A stretch of 64,000 nt of DNA from Rufibacter immobilis. Lineage in GTDB: Bacteria > Bacteroidota > Bacteroidia > Cytophagales > Hymenobacteraceae. The translations under genes and the position numbers were made by a program. The notes under the pieces were generated by a model. That model ran no database searches. It saw nothing but the letters and a program-made list of their open reading frames with translations, and was not told the origin of the DNA. This document shows, in pieces, positions 43,164 through 51,165 of this stretch; the stretch's first letter is position 1; every line of letters begins with the position of its first letter. The DNA is taken from assembly GCF_003721565.1 (NCBI RefSeq), contig NZ_RJJE01000017.1:1228636-1292635 (forward strand). Reading direction: 5' to 3'.

Positions 43164-44806
43164 AAATACGGGTTCTAGTAACGTTCATCTGGTGTTTAAG
43201 CAGCCTCAGCGCATGGGCGCAGGATTTTCTAGCCTATAATGAACGGAACCAACCTGTAACCGTGCTTTGCGTGGGGGAACGTATTACTTTCAGAGACAAT
43301 ACCCCAAGAAGCAACGACCCTAACTTCTCAGAATTCTACGATTTTGACGCCGATGATAACCAAGAGAAGTTTGAAGACCCGGTACATGTGTTCACCATAC
43401 CCGGCGAATACACGGTAACGCAGCTCGCCTACGGATATGAGCAGCGACAACGCACTTTCACGGTGAAAGCCAATGCCCCGGCTACGTCCCCGGTACTACA
43501 GAAGCTTACCCTGCTACCAACCGGAATTGAGCTGCAACTGAATACCTCTGGGGTAAATGACCTGGTTCTGGAGAGGGCTTCCTCTTCTTCCGGTACGTTC
43601 ACAGTCATCCAAACACTCACGGCAGTACCTCAGGGTGAAAGCCCGCACCTCCTTTCCATAGATCCTAATGCCGGTTGTTACCGGGTACGGGTTACCAATA
43701 CGTGCTCAGGACGGCAAGATATTGTCTCTTCCACGGTGTGTAGCCAAGCACTATTTGTAACTGCTGGTAACCGCGTGAACCAACTTTCCTGGGCCGCTAA
43801 TGCCAGTTCAGGTTCTGTTAGCTCGTACCAACTGCTTCGGGGTGGTCAGCCCTACAAAACCTTCCTCAATACTCAAACCTCCTTCACAGACACAGAAGTG
43901 GCCTGCGGCCGATTGTACACCTACCAGTTGGTGGCACTGCTGCCAAACAACGTGCAAAGTGCCTCGGTACCGGTACAGGTAGAAACACAGGGCTCCACTC
44001 CCCCGGCTGCTCCTTTTTTGGTCGCCAGCTTTGATTTACAGAACAGGGTAATGCTGCAGACGGTGGTACCCGACCAGGAAACCTTCAAAGAACAGACCAT
44101 CTACCGGAGCCAGGGAAACGCTGGTTTTGCCCAGATTTCAGAAAAACAGTCCCTAAACGCCCTAGACTCCACTTCCCCTGCGCTTTCGGCACCGCTCTGC
44201 TACCAAGCAACGTATACAGATTCCTGCTCCCAAACCTCGGGGCGCAGTAACAGTGCCTGTCCGGCCATTCTAACCGCTACCTTTCAGGCGGAGGGGAGTG
44301 TGCAGCTCACCTGGAATGCTTATGAAGGTTTCCCTGCCGGGGTGGGAACGCAGACCCTGGAGTTGCTGGACGAGCAGGGACAGGTATATTGGAGCACTCC
44401 CGTGACCGGGCAATCGTACCTGGATGAAAAGCCGCAGACTACGTACCAGCGCTTAACGTACCGGTTATTGTCAAAAGCCCAGGATGGTTCTTACCAGAGT
44501 TACTCCAACACCGCCACGGCAGACCAAGCCTTTCAATTCCACTTCCCCACGGCCTTCAGCCCCAATGCCGATGGCCTGAACGATGTCTTCAGACCGGTGG
44601 GTTCTCCCTTCGCCTCCTCCTTCACCTTGCAGGTACTCAACCGCTGGGGGCAGATCATCTTTGAAAGCAAAGACCCCAAAAATGGCTGGGACGGCACCTA
44701 CCAAGGCAAACCCGCCCCGCCCGAAACCTACCTCTTCCGCATGGAAGCCAAAGATGTGAACGGCAAACGCATCACCCAGAAAGGCACCGTTACCTTGGTG
44801 AAATAG
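43160..44806 (+). CDS. Secreted protein with gliding-motility (T9SS type B) C-terminal domain
   Basis: A 548-residue secreted protein from GTG 43160 (overlap GTGA with hutH). The signal peptide is KIRVLVTFIWCLSSLSAWAQ. A PKD-like domain (about 30-105, VCVGERITF; HVFTIPGEYTVTQ) is followed by fibronectin III-like modules. The type B sorting domain ends the chain: FPTAFSPNADGLNDVFRP, LQVLNRWGQIIFES and GWDGTYQGKPAPPETY. It is probably a cell-surface adhesin-like cargo of the type IX system. Residues about 321-334 are encoded by a partial repeat element (44120-44160). Confidence 0.9.
   Translation: MKIRVLVTFIWCLSSLSAWAQDFLAYNERNQPVTVLCVGERITFRDNTPRSNDPNFSEFYDFDADDNQEKFEDPVHVFTIPGEYTVTQLAYGYEQRQRTFTVKANAPATSPVLQKLTLLPTGIELQLNTSGVNDLVLERASSSSGTFTVIQTLTAVPQGESPHLLSIDPNAGCYRVRVTNTCSGRQDIVSSTVCSQALFVTAGNRVNQLSWAANASSGSVSSYQLLRGGQPYKTFLNTQTSFTDTEVACGRLYTYQLVALLPNNVQSASVPVQVETQGSTPPAAPFLVASFDLQNRVMLQTVVPDQETFKEQTIYRSQGNAGFAQISEKQSLNALDSTSPALSAPLCYQATYTDSCSQTSGRSNSACPAILTATFQAEGSVQLTWNAYEGFPAGVGTQTLELLDEQGQVYWSTPVTGQSYLDEKPQTTYQRLTYRLLSKAQDGSYQSYSNTATADQAFQFHFPTAFSPNADGLNDVFRPVGSPFASSFTLQVLNRWGQIIFESKDPKNGWDGTYQGKPAPPETYLFRMEAKDVNGKRITQKGTVTLVK
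44120..44160 (+). repeat. Asymmetric repeat copy embedded in coding sequence
   Basis: GCTGGTTTTGCCCAGATTTC, then AGAAAAACAGTCCCTAAACGC minus one mismatch to the standard half-site. It is translated in frame as part of the T9SS cargo protein (around AQISEKQSLNA) and is the only copy found inside a gene. Confidence 0.8.
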
Positions 44807-44845
44807 CGCTTAGGGGCTACTTTTAGAAAAACAGGCTCTAAACGC
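44806..44845. repeat. Palindromic repeat, copy 15 (mixed arms)
   Basis: Arms GCGCTTAGGGGCTACTTTT and GAAAAACAGGCTCTAAACGC. The last base of the TAG stop of the upstream gene is the first base of the repeat. Confidence 0.88.
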
Positions 44846-44911
44846 AAAGCTTGTGCATTACCCGGTACCTGCATGGGCTACTTTCACTTCCTCTATTCCC
44901 GCAAAATGGTG

Positions 44912-44919
44912 TACTTTTG
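44912..44919 (+). promoter_or_regulatory. Putative ybaB -7 box
   Basis: TACTTTTG matches TAnnTTTG about 78 bp before the ATG at 44997. No -33 element is evident. Confidence 0.4.
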
Positions 44920-44996
44920 GCCCTGGAAGCGGACACGGAATATCTATGGGCCCGGTTTTCGCGTTAAGCTAGATAAACCTAAAAAAGGAGACAGTT

Positions 44997-45332
44997 ATGT
45001 TTGACATGTTCGGGATGATGAACAAGGTGAAAGAGATGCAGGCCAAGATGAAAGAGGCCCAGGACAATCTCAAGCACATTAGAGTAACCGCGGAGGCCGG
45101 CGGCGGCATGGTGCAGGCCACGGTTAGCGGCGAACGCCGATTGCTGAAAGTGGAGTTCGATGAATCGCTCATGAACCCCAACGATAAAGAGATGCTGGCA
45201 GATTTAGTGGTGGCGGCCGTGAACAAAGCCCTGGACGAAGCCGGAGAACGGGCCAAAGAAGAAATGAAGAAGCACACCGAAGGCATGTTACCCAACATTC
45301 CGGGCCTAGATCTGAGCAGCTTTGGCTTATAG
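44997..45332 (+). CDS. YbaB/EbfC family nucleoid-associated protein
   Basis: A 111-residue DNA-binding protein of the YbaB/EbfC family. The typical start FDMFGMMNKVKEMQAKMKEAQ is a Met/Lys-rich helix. VTAEAGGGMVQATVSGERRLLKVEFD and DLVVAAVNKAL are the core family motifs. Homodimers bind DNA with little sequence preference. Its end overlaps the following glycosyltransferase gene by 11 bp. It is not in the usual dnaX-recR context. Confidence 0.93.
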   Translation: MFDMFGMMNKVKEMQAKMKEAQDNLKHIRVTAEAGGGMVQATVSGERRLLKVEFDESLMNPNDKEMLADLVVAAVNKALDEAGERAKEEMKKHTEGMLPNIPGLDLSSFGL

Positions 45333-46374
45333 AACGCCTACGGTAGCGGTGGTCATCCTGAACTGGAACGGCCGCCGCTGGCTGGAACAGTTCCTGCCCT
45401 CGGTGTTGCAGCACAGCCCCACGGCCCAAGTCATTGTGGCCGACAATGCCTCCTCAGATGACTCTGTTCCGTTCCTGAAGCAAAAGTATCCGGAGGTGCC
45501 CTTGATCCTGCTGCCGGAAAACTACGGTTTCTGCGAAGGCTATAACCAGGCGCTGCGGCAGGTGGAGGCAGAGTATTTCGTGCTGCTCAACTCAGACGTG
45601 GAAGTAACCCCCAACTGGCTGGACCCTTTGGTGACGTTGCTGGAACAGAATCCTCAGATTGCCGCCTGCCAACCAAAGATCAAATCCTTCCACCAACGGT
45701 CTCACTTTGAATATGCCGGCGCGGCGGGCGGTTTTCTGGACGCCTATGGCTATCCTTTCTGCCGCGGTCGGCTGTTTGACACGCTGGAGGAAGACCAAGG
45801 CCAGTATGATGACGTACGTCCGGTTTTCTGGGCCACGGGGGCTTGTCTGTTCATCAGGGCCAGTGCCTATTGGCAAGCCGGAGGTCTGGAAAAGGAATTC
45901 TTCGCGCACATGGAGGAGATTGACCTTTGCTGGCGCCTGCAGAACCTGGGCTACCAGATCTACTACCACGGGCAAAGTACAGTGTACCACGTGGGCGGCG
46001 GCACCTTACCCAAGGCTAATCCCAGAAAGACCTTTCTTAATTTCAGGAACGGGGCGGCTCTGCTCTACAAGAATTTGGCCCCGCAGGAACTGAATCAGAT
46101 TCTGTACACCCGGCTGGTGCTGGACGGTGTGGCGGCGGCGCAGTATTTCCTGAAAGGCGAATGGAAAGAGGTACAGGCTATTTACAAGGCCCACCGGCAG
46201 TTCTTTGCGGGCCAGAAGTACTGGAAAACCAGGAGGCAGGAAGCAAGCGTGCAGAAACCCACCCGCCTGCTTATGGGCTGGGTGCCCCAAAGCGTGGTGT
46301 GGCAGTATTTTGTGAAAGGGAAAAAGACGTTCTCGGCCTTAGACATCCCAGACCGTACTCCGCTCCCGGCGTAG
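45322..46374 (+). CDS. Glycosyltransferase family 2
   Basis: A 350-residue GT2 protein starting at TTG 45322, within the ybaB end. It has PTVAVVILNWNGRRWLEQFL, IVADNASSDDSVPFL, NYGFCEGYNQALR and the metal site LLNSDVEVTPNWL. The GACLFIRASAYWQAGGLEKEFFAHMEEIDLCWR block is typical of rhamnosyltransferase-like GT2 enzymes found next to ybaB or in cell-wall glycan synthesis in Bacteroidota. Its 3' end overlaps the convergent PspC gene by 36 bp. Confidence 0.9.
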   Translation: MAYRTPTVAVVILNWNGRRWLEQFLPSVLQHSPTAQVIVADNASSDDSVPFLKQKYPEVPLILLPENYGFCEGYNQALRQVEAEYFVLLNSDVEVTPNWLDPLVTLLEQNPQIAACQPKIKSFHQRSHFEYAGAAGGFLDAYGYPFCRGRLFDTLEEDQGQYDDVRPVFWATGACLFIRASAYWQAGGLEKEFFAHMEEIDLCWRLQNLGYQIYYHGQSTVYHVGGGTLPKANPRKTFLNFRNGAALLYKNLAPQELNQILYTRLVLDGVAAAQYFLKGEWKEVQAIYKAHRQFFAGQKYWKTRRQEASVQKPTRLLMGWVPQSVVWQYFVKGKKTFSALDIPDRTPLPA

Positions 46375-46557
46375 GTGCTTTCTCACGTTCAGCCAGAAAG
46401 CCAGCACCAGGTACACCAACAACGGCGACCCGAACGTTAGAAACGAAAGGTAGATGAAATACAGCCTGATGCTGCTGGTGGCTAACCCTAACTTTTCGCC
46501 TAGTTTGGTGCACACCCCAAAGGCTTGGGTTTCCAGGAAGTGCTGTACGTTTTTCAT
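46339..46557 (-). CDS. PspC domain-containing protein
   Basis: From ATG 46557 this is a 72-residue protein. A PspC domain is visible: the Gly/Lys-rich VCTKLGEKLGLATSSIRLYFI, then one long hydrophobic segment (YLSFLTFGSPLLVYLVLAFWL) and a basic end. PspC-type proteins are involved in membrane stress responses. The frame is open a further 25 codons upstream, but that part has no family similarity. The gene's 3' end lies antisense inside the last 36 bp of the glycosyltransferase gene. Confidence 0.8.
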   Translation of the reverse strand: MKNVQHFLETQAFGVCTKLGEKLGLATSSIRLYFIYLSFLTFGSPLLVYLVLAFWLNVRKHLRRERSTVWDV

Positions 46558-46679
46558 GGTTTGAAAAGTTAAACCCCTTTGATACCTAAATTTACAAATT
46601 CTCCCGTAACTTTCCTCTTGGAAACGATTCACATTTGAAACTGGTAACGTTCATATACGTTTCTTGTTGTTATTAAGAT

Positions 46680-48470
46680 ATGCCGCTAGCTTTTCCCCGT
46701 CTTTTCCCTCTATATAGTATCCTCACCGCTTCTCTTGTTCTTTCAGGGTGCACGTTGTCCAGAATGGCCAAAAAAGCCGAGAAAGGCCAAACCATTACGG
46801 CGCAACCCCAGGTTTTGATGCTGCGCGGGAATCAGGTGCCGGTGGAAGTGCAGGCCCAGTTACCCAAGAACCTGCTCCGCAACGACTACCGCTACGGCAT
46901 ACGGGTATATTACAAGGCAGACAAGGGCGTGGAAGAACACGTAGGCTCCCTGGGCTTCGATTTTGGGAACTACGGTTTTGACAACGGCAAGCCCACCATG
47001 CGCAGCACCTTCTCATTTCCCTACTCCCCTTCCAAGATACGGGGGCAGCTGATGGCGCAGGGCGTGGTGTCAGATGCCAAGGGCCGGAAGAAATACACCA
47101 AACCCAAAGCCATTGCGCAAGGCATCCTCACCACCTCCCAACTGACCCAGACGGTATTCGCGCCGGCGTATGCGCCCGAAGAGTTTAAGAACGAAGCTCC
47201 CGGCCCTTTGCGCTTCCCTATCTATTTTGACCAGGGACTGGCTACGCTTCGGCATGGGTACGGCACCAATCTGCAGTTGCTGGAGGAGTTCATCCGGTCC
47301 AACCAGAAGACGCACAAAATAGAGATCCTTTCCACGCATTCGCCAGATTCCCTGGAAACCACCACCCGCAACCTGGCCGCCCGCCGGGCCGTGGCCGTGG
47401 AGCGGTTCATCAAGCAGAAAATAGAAACGGAGGCGTACAACAACTCCGTGGCCAAAATTAAGTTCGACCTGCGCACGCTCCAGCAGAACTGGACCGCGTT
47501 TTTGGGTAGAGTGCAGAATTCGGCGCTGCCCGAAGCCCAGGTGCAGCAGATCCTGGACATTGTGAACGGCCGCGGAAGCTTTCTGGAGAAGGAGAGAAAG
47601 TTGCAGGCCCTGCCCGCCTACGATTACATCCAGATGTACGTGTACCCGGTGTTGCGCTACACCGAGGTGACCGTGGAATACCAGCCCAACCTGCGCCGCG
47701 ACTACGAAATTTACCTGCTGGCCAAGAAAGTGGTGGAGAACCGGGCCAACGCCGATGTGCTCACCGCCGAGGAAATGCAGTACGCCGCCACCCTCACCCC
47801 GCTTTTAGCCGAGAAAAAACGTATCTATGAGTCTGCCGTGGAAACGTACATGAACTGGCAGTCGCTCAACAATCTGGGCATGGTCTACTATGAGCAGGCG
47901 CAAAAAGAACTCAAGCCTAAGGTTCGGCAAGCTCTGTTGGAGAACGCCATCCTGAACCTGCGCTACGCCGCCCACCGCAAACCCACCGCCCAGCAGTTCT
48001 ACAACCTGGCGGTAGCCCACCACCAGCACGGCGATCCGCTGGAGGCCCTGCAAAGCTATGACTACGCCATTAGGCTAGGCGGTCCGCTGCCCATCCTGCA
48101 ACAGGTGTTCACAGACAAAGCCGCCCTGGAACTGAGCATTGGGCAATATGATGACGCCGTGGGCAGCCTTTCCTACGCCGGCAAAGGCTACGCGGCCCAG
48201 TTCAACATGACGCTCCTGTATTTCCTGAAGGAGAACTACGAGGGTGCCGCTGCGCTGGGGCAGAAACTGCTGGAAGAATACCCCCATGACGCCAACACCC
48301 ACTACCTCATGGCCGTGATCAGCGCCCGCAGCCAAAACGAGGAAAGCATGGCCCTGCACCTGAAACAAGCCATCAAAGCCAAGCCCGCCCTGGCCGGCAA
48401 AGCCATAGACGATCTGGAGTTCCAGCAGTACCACAAGTCGGCGGCGTTTGCCCAAGCCATGAAACCATAG
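46680..48470 (+). CDS. Outer-membrane lipoprotein with OmpA-like and TPR regions
   Basis: A 596-residue protein with a lipoprotein signal (LVLSGC, Cys24). Residues about 45-165 form a beta-rich N-terminal region. Residues about 180-300 resemble an OmpA-like peptidoglycan-associating domain (FPIYFDQGLATLR; TTRNLAARRAVAVERFI), although the helix bearing the usual Asp/Arg pair is only partly recognisable. Residues about 395-590 show tetratricopeptide-like helices (NLGMVYYEQAQKEL; YNLAVAHHQHGDPLEALQSYDYAI). It probably anchors to the outer membrane and organises envelope complexes. No certain family name; it recalls PorE-like or OmpA/TPR proteins but lacks a visible beta-propeller. Confidence 0.7.
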   Translation: MPLAFPRLFPLYSILTASLVLSGCTLSRMAKKAEKGQTITAQPQVLMLRGNQVPVEVQAQLPKNLLRNDYRYGIRVYYKADKGVEEHVGSLGFDFGNYGFDNGKPTMRSTFSFPYSPSKIRGQLMAQGVVSDAKGRKKYTKPKAIAQGILTTSQLTQTVFAPAYAPEEFKNEAPGPLRFPIYFDQGLATLRHGYGTNLQLLEEFIRSNQKTHKIEILSTHSPDSLETTTRNLAARRAVAVERFIKQKIETEAYNNSVAKIKFDLRTLQQNWTAFLGRVQNSALPEAQVQQILDIVNGRGSFLEKERKLQALPAYDYIQMYVYPVLRYTEVTVEYQPNLRRDYEIYLLAKKVVENRANADVLTAEEMQYAATLTPLLAEKKRIYESAVETYMNWQSLNNLGMVYYEQAQKELKPKVRQALLENAILNLRYAAHRKPTAQQFYNLAVAHHQHGDPLEALQSYDYAIRLGGPLPILQQVFTDKAALELSIGQYDDAVGSLSYAGKGYAAQFNMTLLYFLKENYEGAAALGQKLLEEYPHDANTHYLMAVISARSQNEESMALHLKQAIKAKPALAGKAIDDLEFQQYHKSAAFAQAMKP

Positions 48471-48473
48471 AGC

Positions 48474-48510
48474 CGTTTAGGGGCTGTTTTTGGAAAAACG
48501 GCCCCTAAAC
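48474..48510. repeat. Palindromic repeat, copy 16 (symmetric)
   Basis: Arms CGTTTAGGGGCTGTTTTT and AAAAACGGCCCCTAAAC around GG. It begins 4 bp after the lipoprotein gene stop. The right end lacks the CG. Confidence 0.9.
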
Positions 48511-48555
48511 ATAATCCCGCAGATACTTCACCCCAAACCGAGATGCGTTTTTTTA

Positions 48556-48585
48556 TTTGTGGCGCATGTCTTAATTTTACCTTTT
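48556..48585 (+). promoter_or_regulatory. Putative pdhB promoter
   Basis: TTTG (48556-48559), an 18-bp spacer, then TACCTTTT (48578-48585), one base from TAnnTTTG. The leader to ATG 48610 would be about 20 nt. This is the best -33/-7 pair in the window. Confidence 0.55.
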
Positions 48586-48609
48586 AGATAGACGTAGAAA
48601 AATCTTACT

Positions 48610-49593
48610 ATGCGAACTATACAATTCAGAGAGGCATTGCGTGAGGCAATGAGCGAAGAAATGCGCCGCGACCCAAAGGTGTTCCTGATGGGCGAGGAAG
48701 TTGCCCAATACAATGGTGCCTACAAAGTAAGCCAAGGCATGCTGGACGAGTTTGGTCCTGAGCGCGTGATTGATACCCCCATTGCTGAGCTGGGTTTTGC
48801 CGGTATAGGCGTGGGAGCGGCCATGAACGGTCTTCGCCCTATCATTGAGTTCATGACCTTCAACTTCTCATTGGTAGCCATTGACCAGGTGATCAACTCC
48901 GCGGCTAAGATGATGTCCATGTCTGGCGGGCAGTACTCCTGCCCTATGGTGTTCAGAGGACCAACCGGTAACGCCGGCATGCTGTCTTCCCAGCACTCTC
49001 AGAACTTTGAAAACTGGTACGCCAACACCCCAGGCTTGAAAGTAGTAGTACCCTCCAACCCATATGACGCCAAAGGTCTTATGAAGACCGCCATCCGCGA
49101 CAACGACCCAGTGATCTTCATGGAGTCTGAGTTGATGTACGGCGATAAAGGCGAAGTTCCGGAGGAAGAATACCTGATTCCTATCGGCGTAGCCGATACC
49201 AAGCGCAAAGGAAATGACGTAACCATCGTTTCCTTCGGGAAAATGGTGAAACTAGCGCTTCAGGCCGCTGAGGAATTAGCCAAAGACGGCGTGGACGCTG
49301 AGGTGATCGACCTTCGTTCCGTACGTCCTATTGACTACAACGCTATTATTGAGTCTGTGAAGCGCACTAACCGTCTGGTGGTGGTGGAAGAGGCGTGGCC
49401 ATTGGCTTCCATCTCTTCTGAGATTGCTTTCCACGTGCAGCACCAGGCCTTTGACTTCTTAGACGCTCCGGTGAAACGCGTCACCTGCCGCGACGTTCCG
49501 CTTCCGTACGCCCCTACCCTCATTGAGGCGTCTCTGCCAAACGTGCAGCGCATCATGCAGGCGGTAAAAGAAGTAACTTACGCAAAAGCCTAA
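48610..49593 (+). CDS. pdhB: Pyruvate dehydrogenase E1 component, beta subunit
   Basis: A 327-residue beta subunit of the alpha2beta2-type E1 of pyruvate dehydrogenase, which decarboxylates pyruvate with thiamine diphosphate. Family motifs are [55 protein letters not shown] and [14 protein letters not shown]. The C-terminal transketolase domain has [12 protein letters not shown] and [16 protein letters not shown]-like sequence. The alpha subunit and E2 are not in this window. A strong terminator follows the gene. Confidence 0.96.
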   Translation: MRTIQFREALREAMSEEMRRDPKVFLMGEEVAQYNGAYKVSQGMLDEFGPERVIDTPIAELGFAGIGVGAAMNGLRPIIEFMTFNFSLVAIDQVINSAAKMMSMSGGQYSCPMVFRGPTGNAGMLSSQHSQNFENWYANTPGLKVVVPSNPYDAKGLMKTAIRDNDPVIFMESELMYGDKGEVPEEEYLIPIGVADTKRKGNDVTIVSFGKMVKLALQAAEELAKDGVDAEVIDLRSVRPIDYNAIIESVKRTNRLVVVEEAWPLASISSEIAFHVQHQAFDFLDAPVKRVTCRDVPLPYAPTLIEASLPNVQRIMQAVKEVTYAKA

Positions 49594-49615
49594 GCGCCCA
49601 GCGCAATAAAACCGG

Positions 49616-49653
49616 GAGCCGACCATTCTATTATTGGTCGGCTCTTGTTTTTA
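49616..49653 (+). terminator. Intrinsic terminator of pdhB
   Basis: The stem GAGCCGACCA with TGGTCGGCTC, loop about 9 nt, is followed by TTGTTTTT. It lies 23 bp after the pdhB stop. Confidence 0.9.
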
Positions 49654-49655
49654 AG

Positions 49656-49695
49656 GTGTTTTGGGCCTGATTTCAGAAAAAGAGCCTCTAAACGG
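49656..49695. repeat. Asymmetric subtype repeat, copy 17
   Basis: GTGTTTTGGGCCTGATTTC, then AGAAAAAGAGCCTCTAAACG. The left arm is the GTTTTnGGC type and pairs only partly with the right arm. Confidence 0.82.
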
Positions 49696-49697
49696 GA

Positions 49698-50120
49698 ATG
49701 ATTCAGAAAATGCTGAAGATAAAATTTTTGGCGGCCGTACTGCTGGCGGGTGCCCTGAGCGCTTGTACAGAGACATCCAAGCTGGAGGAGGTGGTGATGC
49801 CGGTAGCCGTTGAGGAAACGGCGGGCTTTCCAAGGCAGCCCATCAAAACCGATACCACTTATACCTTGCGGGTGCTCTATAGGCCAGAGAACGGCTGTGG
49901 GCGTTTTGCCCGCCTAGACTCTGTGCTGGAAAACCCCAATAAGAGGCTCATGACGGTTTTTGCCGCCTACCCCGTTGAAGGCCAGGAAGCCATCTGTTCA
50001 GACCAAGCCAGGTTGATCTCGGTCTCGTTCAAGTTTAGGGCACAGGAACCAGGTAAATATTATTTCCATTTCTGGCAGTCTAGTGGCACTGTTCTGATAG
50101 ACTCTTTGGAAGCGCGGTAA
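49698..50120 (+). CDS. Putative lipoprotein of unknown function
   Basis: A 140-residue protein with a lipoprotein signal: FLAAVLLAGALSAC, lipidated Cys near residue 23. The mature part has two Cys (in ENGCGRFARLD and QEAICSDQARL) that could form a disulfide, and beta-strand-rich sequence (DTTYTLRVLYRP; SVSFKFRAQEPGKYYFHFW). I do not recognise a family. ATG 49698 is used; ATG 49710 (LKIKF) would also keep the signal. A 66-bp palindrome lies just beyond it, between it and a convergent methyltransferase gene. Confidence 0.65.
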   Translation: MIQKMLKIKFLAAVLLAGALSACTETSKLEEVVMPVAVEETAGFPRQPIKTDTTYTLRVLYRPENGCGRFARLDSVLENPNKRLMTVFAAYPVEGQEAICSDQARLISVSFKFRAQEPGKYYFHFWQSSGTVLIDSLEAR

Positions 50121-50144
50121 TACCTGTTTCTCCGTCCTCTTATA

Positions 50145-50210
50145 AAACGAATCTCCTGCGTTTAGGGGCTGTTTTTGGAAAAACAGCCCCTAAACGCAGG
50201 AGATTCGTTT
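50145..50210. repeat. Palindromic repeat, copy 18, with 13-bp paired flanks
   Basis: The core at 50158-50197 equals copy 1 exactly. The flanks AAACGAATCTCCT and AGGAGATTCGTTT are perfect complements, giving two 32-bp arms around a central GG. It sits between two convergent genes, 25 bp and 12 bp from their stops. Confidence 0.96.
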
Positions 50211-50221
50211 GCTTTGATACC

Positions 50222-50944
50222 TTATGCTAATTGCAGGCGCGCGATGTAGTGGTCGTCTTCTTCCTGTAAAAGTAGTTCGGCGGTGAAACCGGCTTCCTCA
50301 GCGTATTGCTGCAAGAGGTCAAAATCAATGAACAGCCAAGGGAAAGGGGCACCCCGCTCCTGCCCAAACGCCATCATGTAAATAAGCTCACCATAATAGG
50401 CGCCATTCAGGTCCAGCACGACAGAGCCGTCCTCCTCCTGGTACAGGTAAAGAATATCAGAAGACTCCAGCAGCATCTGCCCGCCTGGGGCGAGCCATTT
50501 TTTGCAGGTGGCCAGAAAATGGGGCAGATTTTCCAGCGTACCCGCCAGGCCAATGCCGTTCATAAGGAGCAGCAGCGTGTCATGGGGAGTCGCCGGCAAG
50601 GAGAAAAAATCGCCTTCCAGCACTTTCTTGACACCCCGCTCTCTCTGCACCGCACAGGCCAGCGGTGAAATCTCCAGCGCAGTTACGTCCAGCCCTCTCT
50701 CCTGGAGCGCCAGCGCATGTGAACCGGCTCCGGCGCCAATGTCCAGCACCCGTCCCCGCGCCAGACCAAGGGCAAACTGCTCCCGCTCCGGCATTTCACT
50801 CTCTTCCCTGAACAGGTAGGCCGCCGGCAGTTCATCGGCCTCCAGTTGGTCGGCATACACGGTGACCGCTGCTTTTTTGTTTCCGGCCCAGTACGCGCTA
50901 ATGGCACGGCCCATTGGGTCTGGTAGCTTCTTTTCCATAATCAT
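50222..50944 (-). CDS. Class I SAM-dependent methyltransferase
   Basis: From ATG 50944 a 240-residue protein; ATG 50938 is almost as good, and the frame stays open to 51136 without further homology. The SAM-binding motif I is GRVLDIGAGAGSHALALQ, followed by VTALEISPLACAVQRERG and the acidic loop FLATCKKWLAPGGQMLLESS. It is a small-molecule methyltransferase of the Methyltransf_25 type; its substrate is unknown. It stands alone on the minus strand, convergent with the lipoprotein gene and divergent from the signalling cluster. Confidence 0.85.
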   Translation of the reverse strand: MIMEKKLPDPMGRAISAYWAGNKKAAVTVYADQLEADELPAAYLFREESEMPEREQFALGLARGRVLDIGAGAGSHALALQERGLDVTALEISPLACAVQRERGVKKVLEGDFFSLPATPHDTLLLLMNGIGLAGTLENLPHFLATCKKWLAPGGQMLLESSDILYLYQEEDGSVVLDLNGAYYGELIYMMAFGQERGAPFPWLFIDFDLLQQYAEEAGFTAELLLQEEDDHYIARLQLA

Positions 50945-51165
50945 GAGTTGCGAGGCAAAAGTAGTGATTCTTCGCCATTCCTGTGGCTGCATGAAATAAA
51001 GGGCAGAAAAGGCAACTAAAATTACTTTATCGTGTAATAAGAGCCATTCATCGAAATTTTGCCCTCCCGGGCGATCTTTATCACCAACTTTAATCTTATG
51101 TCTGCTGTGAGCTTCCTTTGACCAGGCAGAATTCACGCATCTGACACTTATACCCCATAAGCCAC

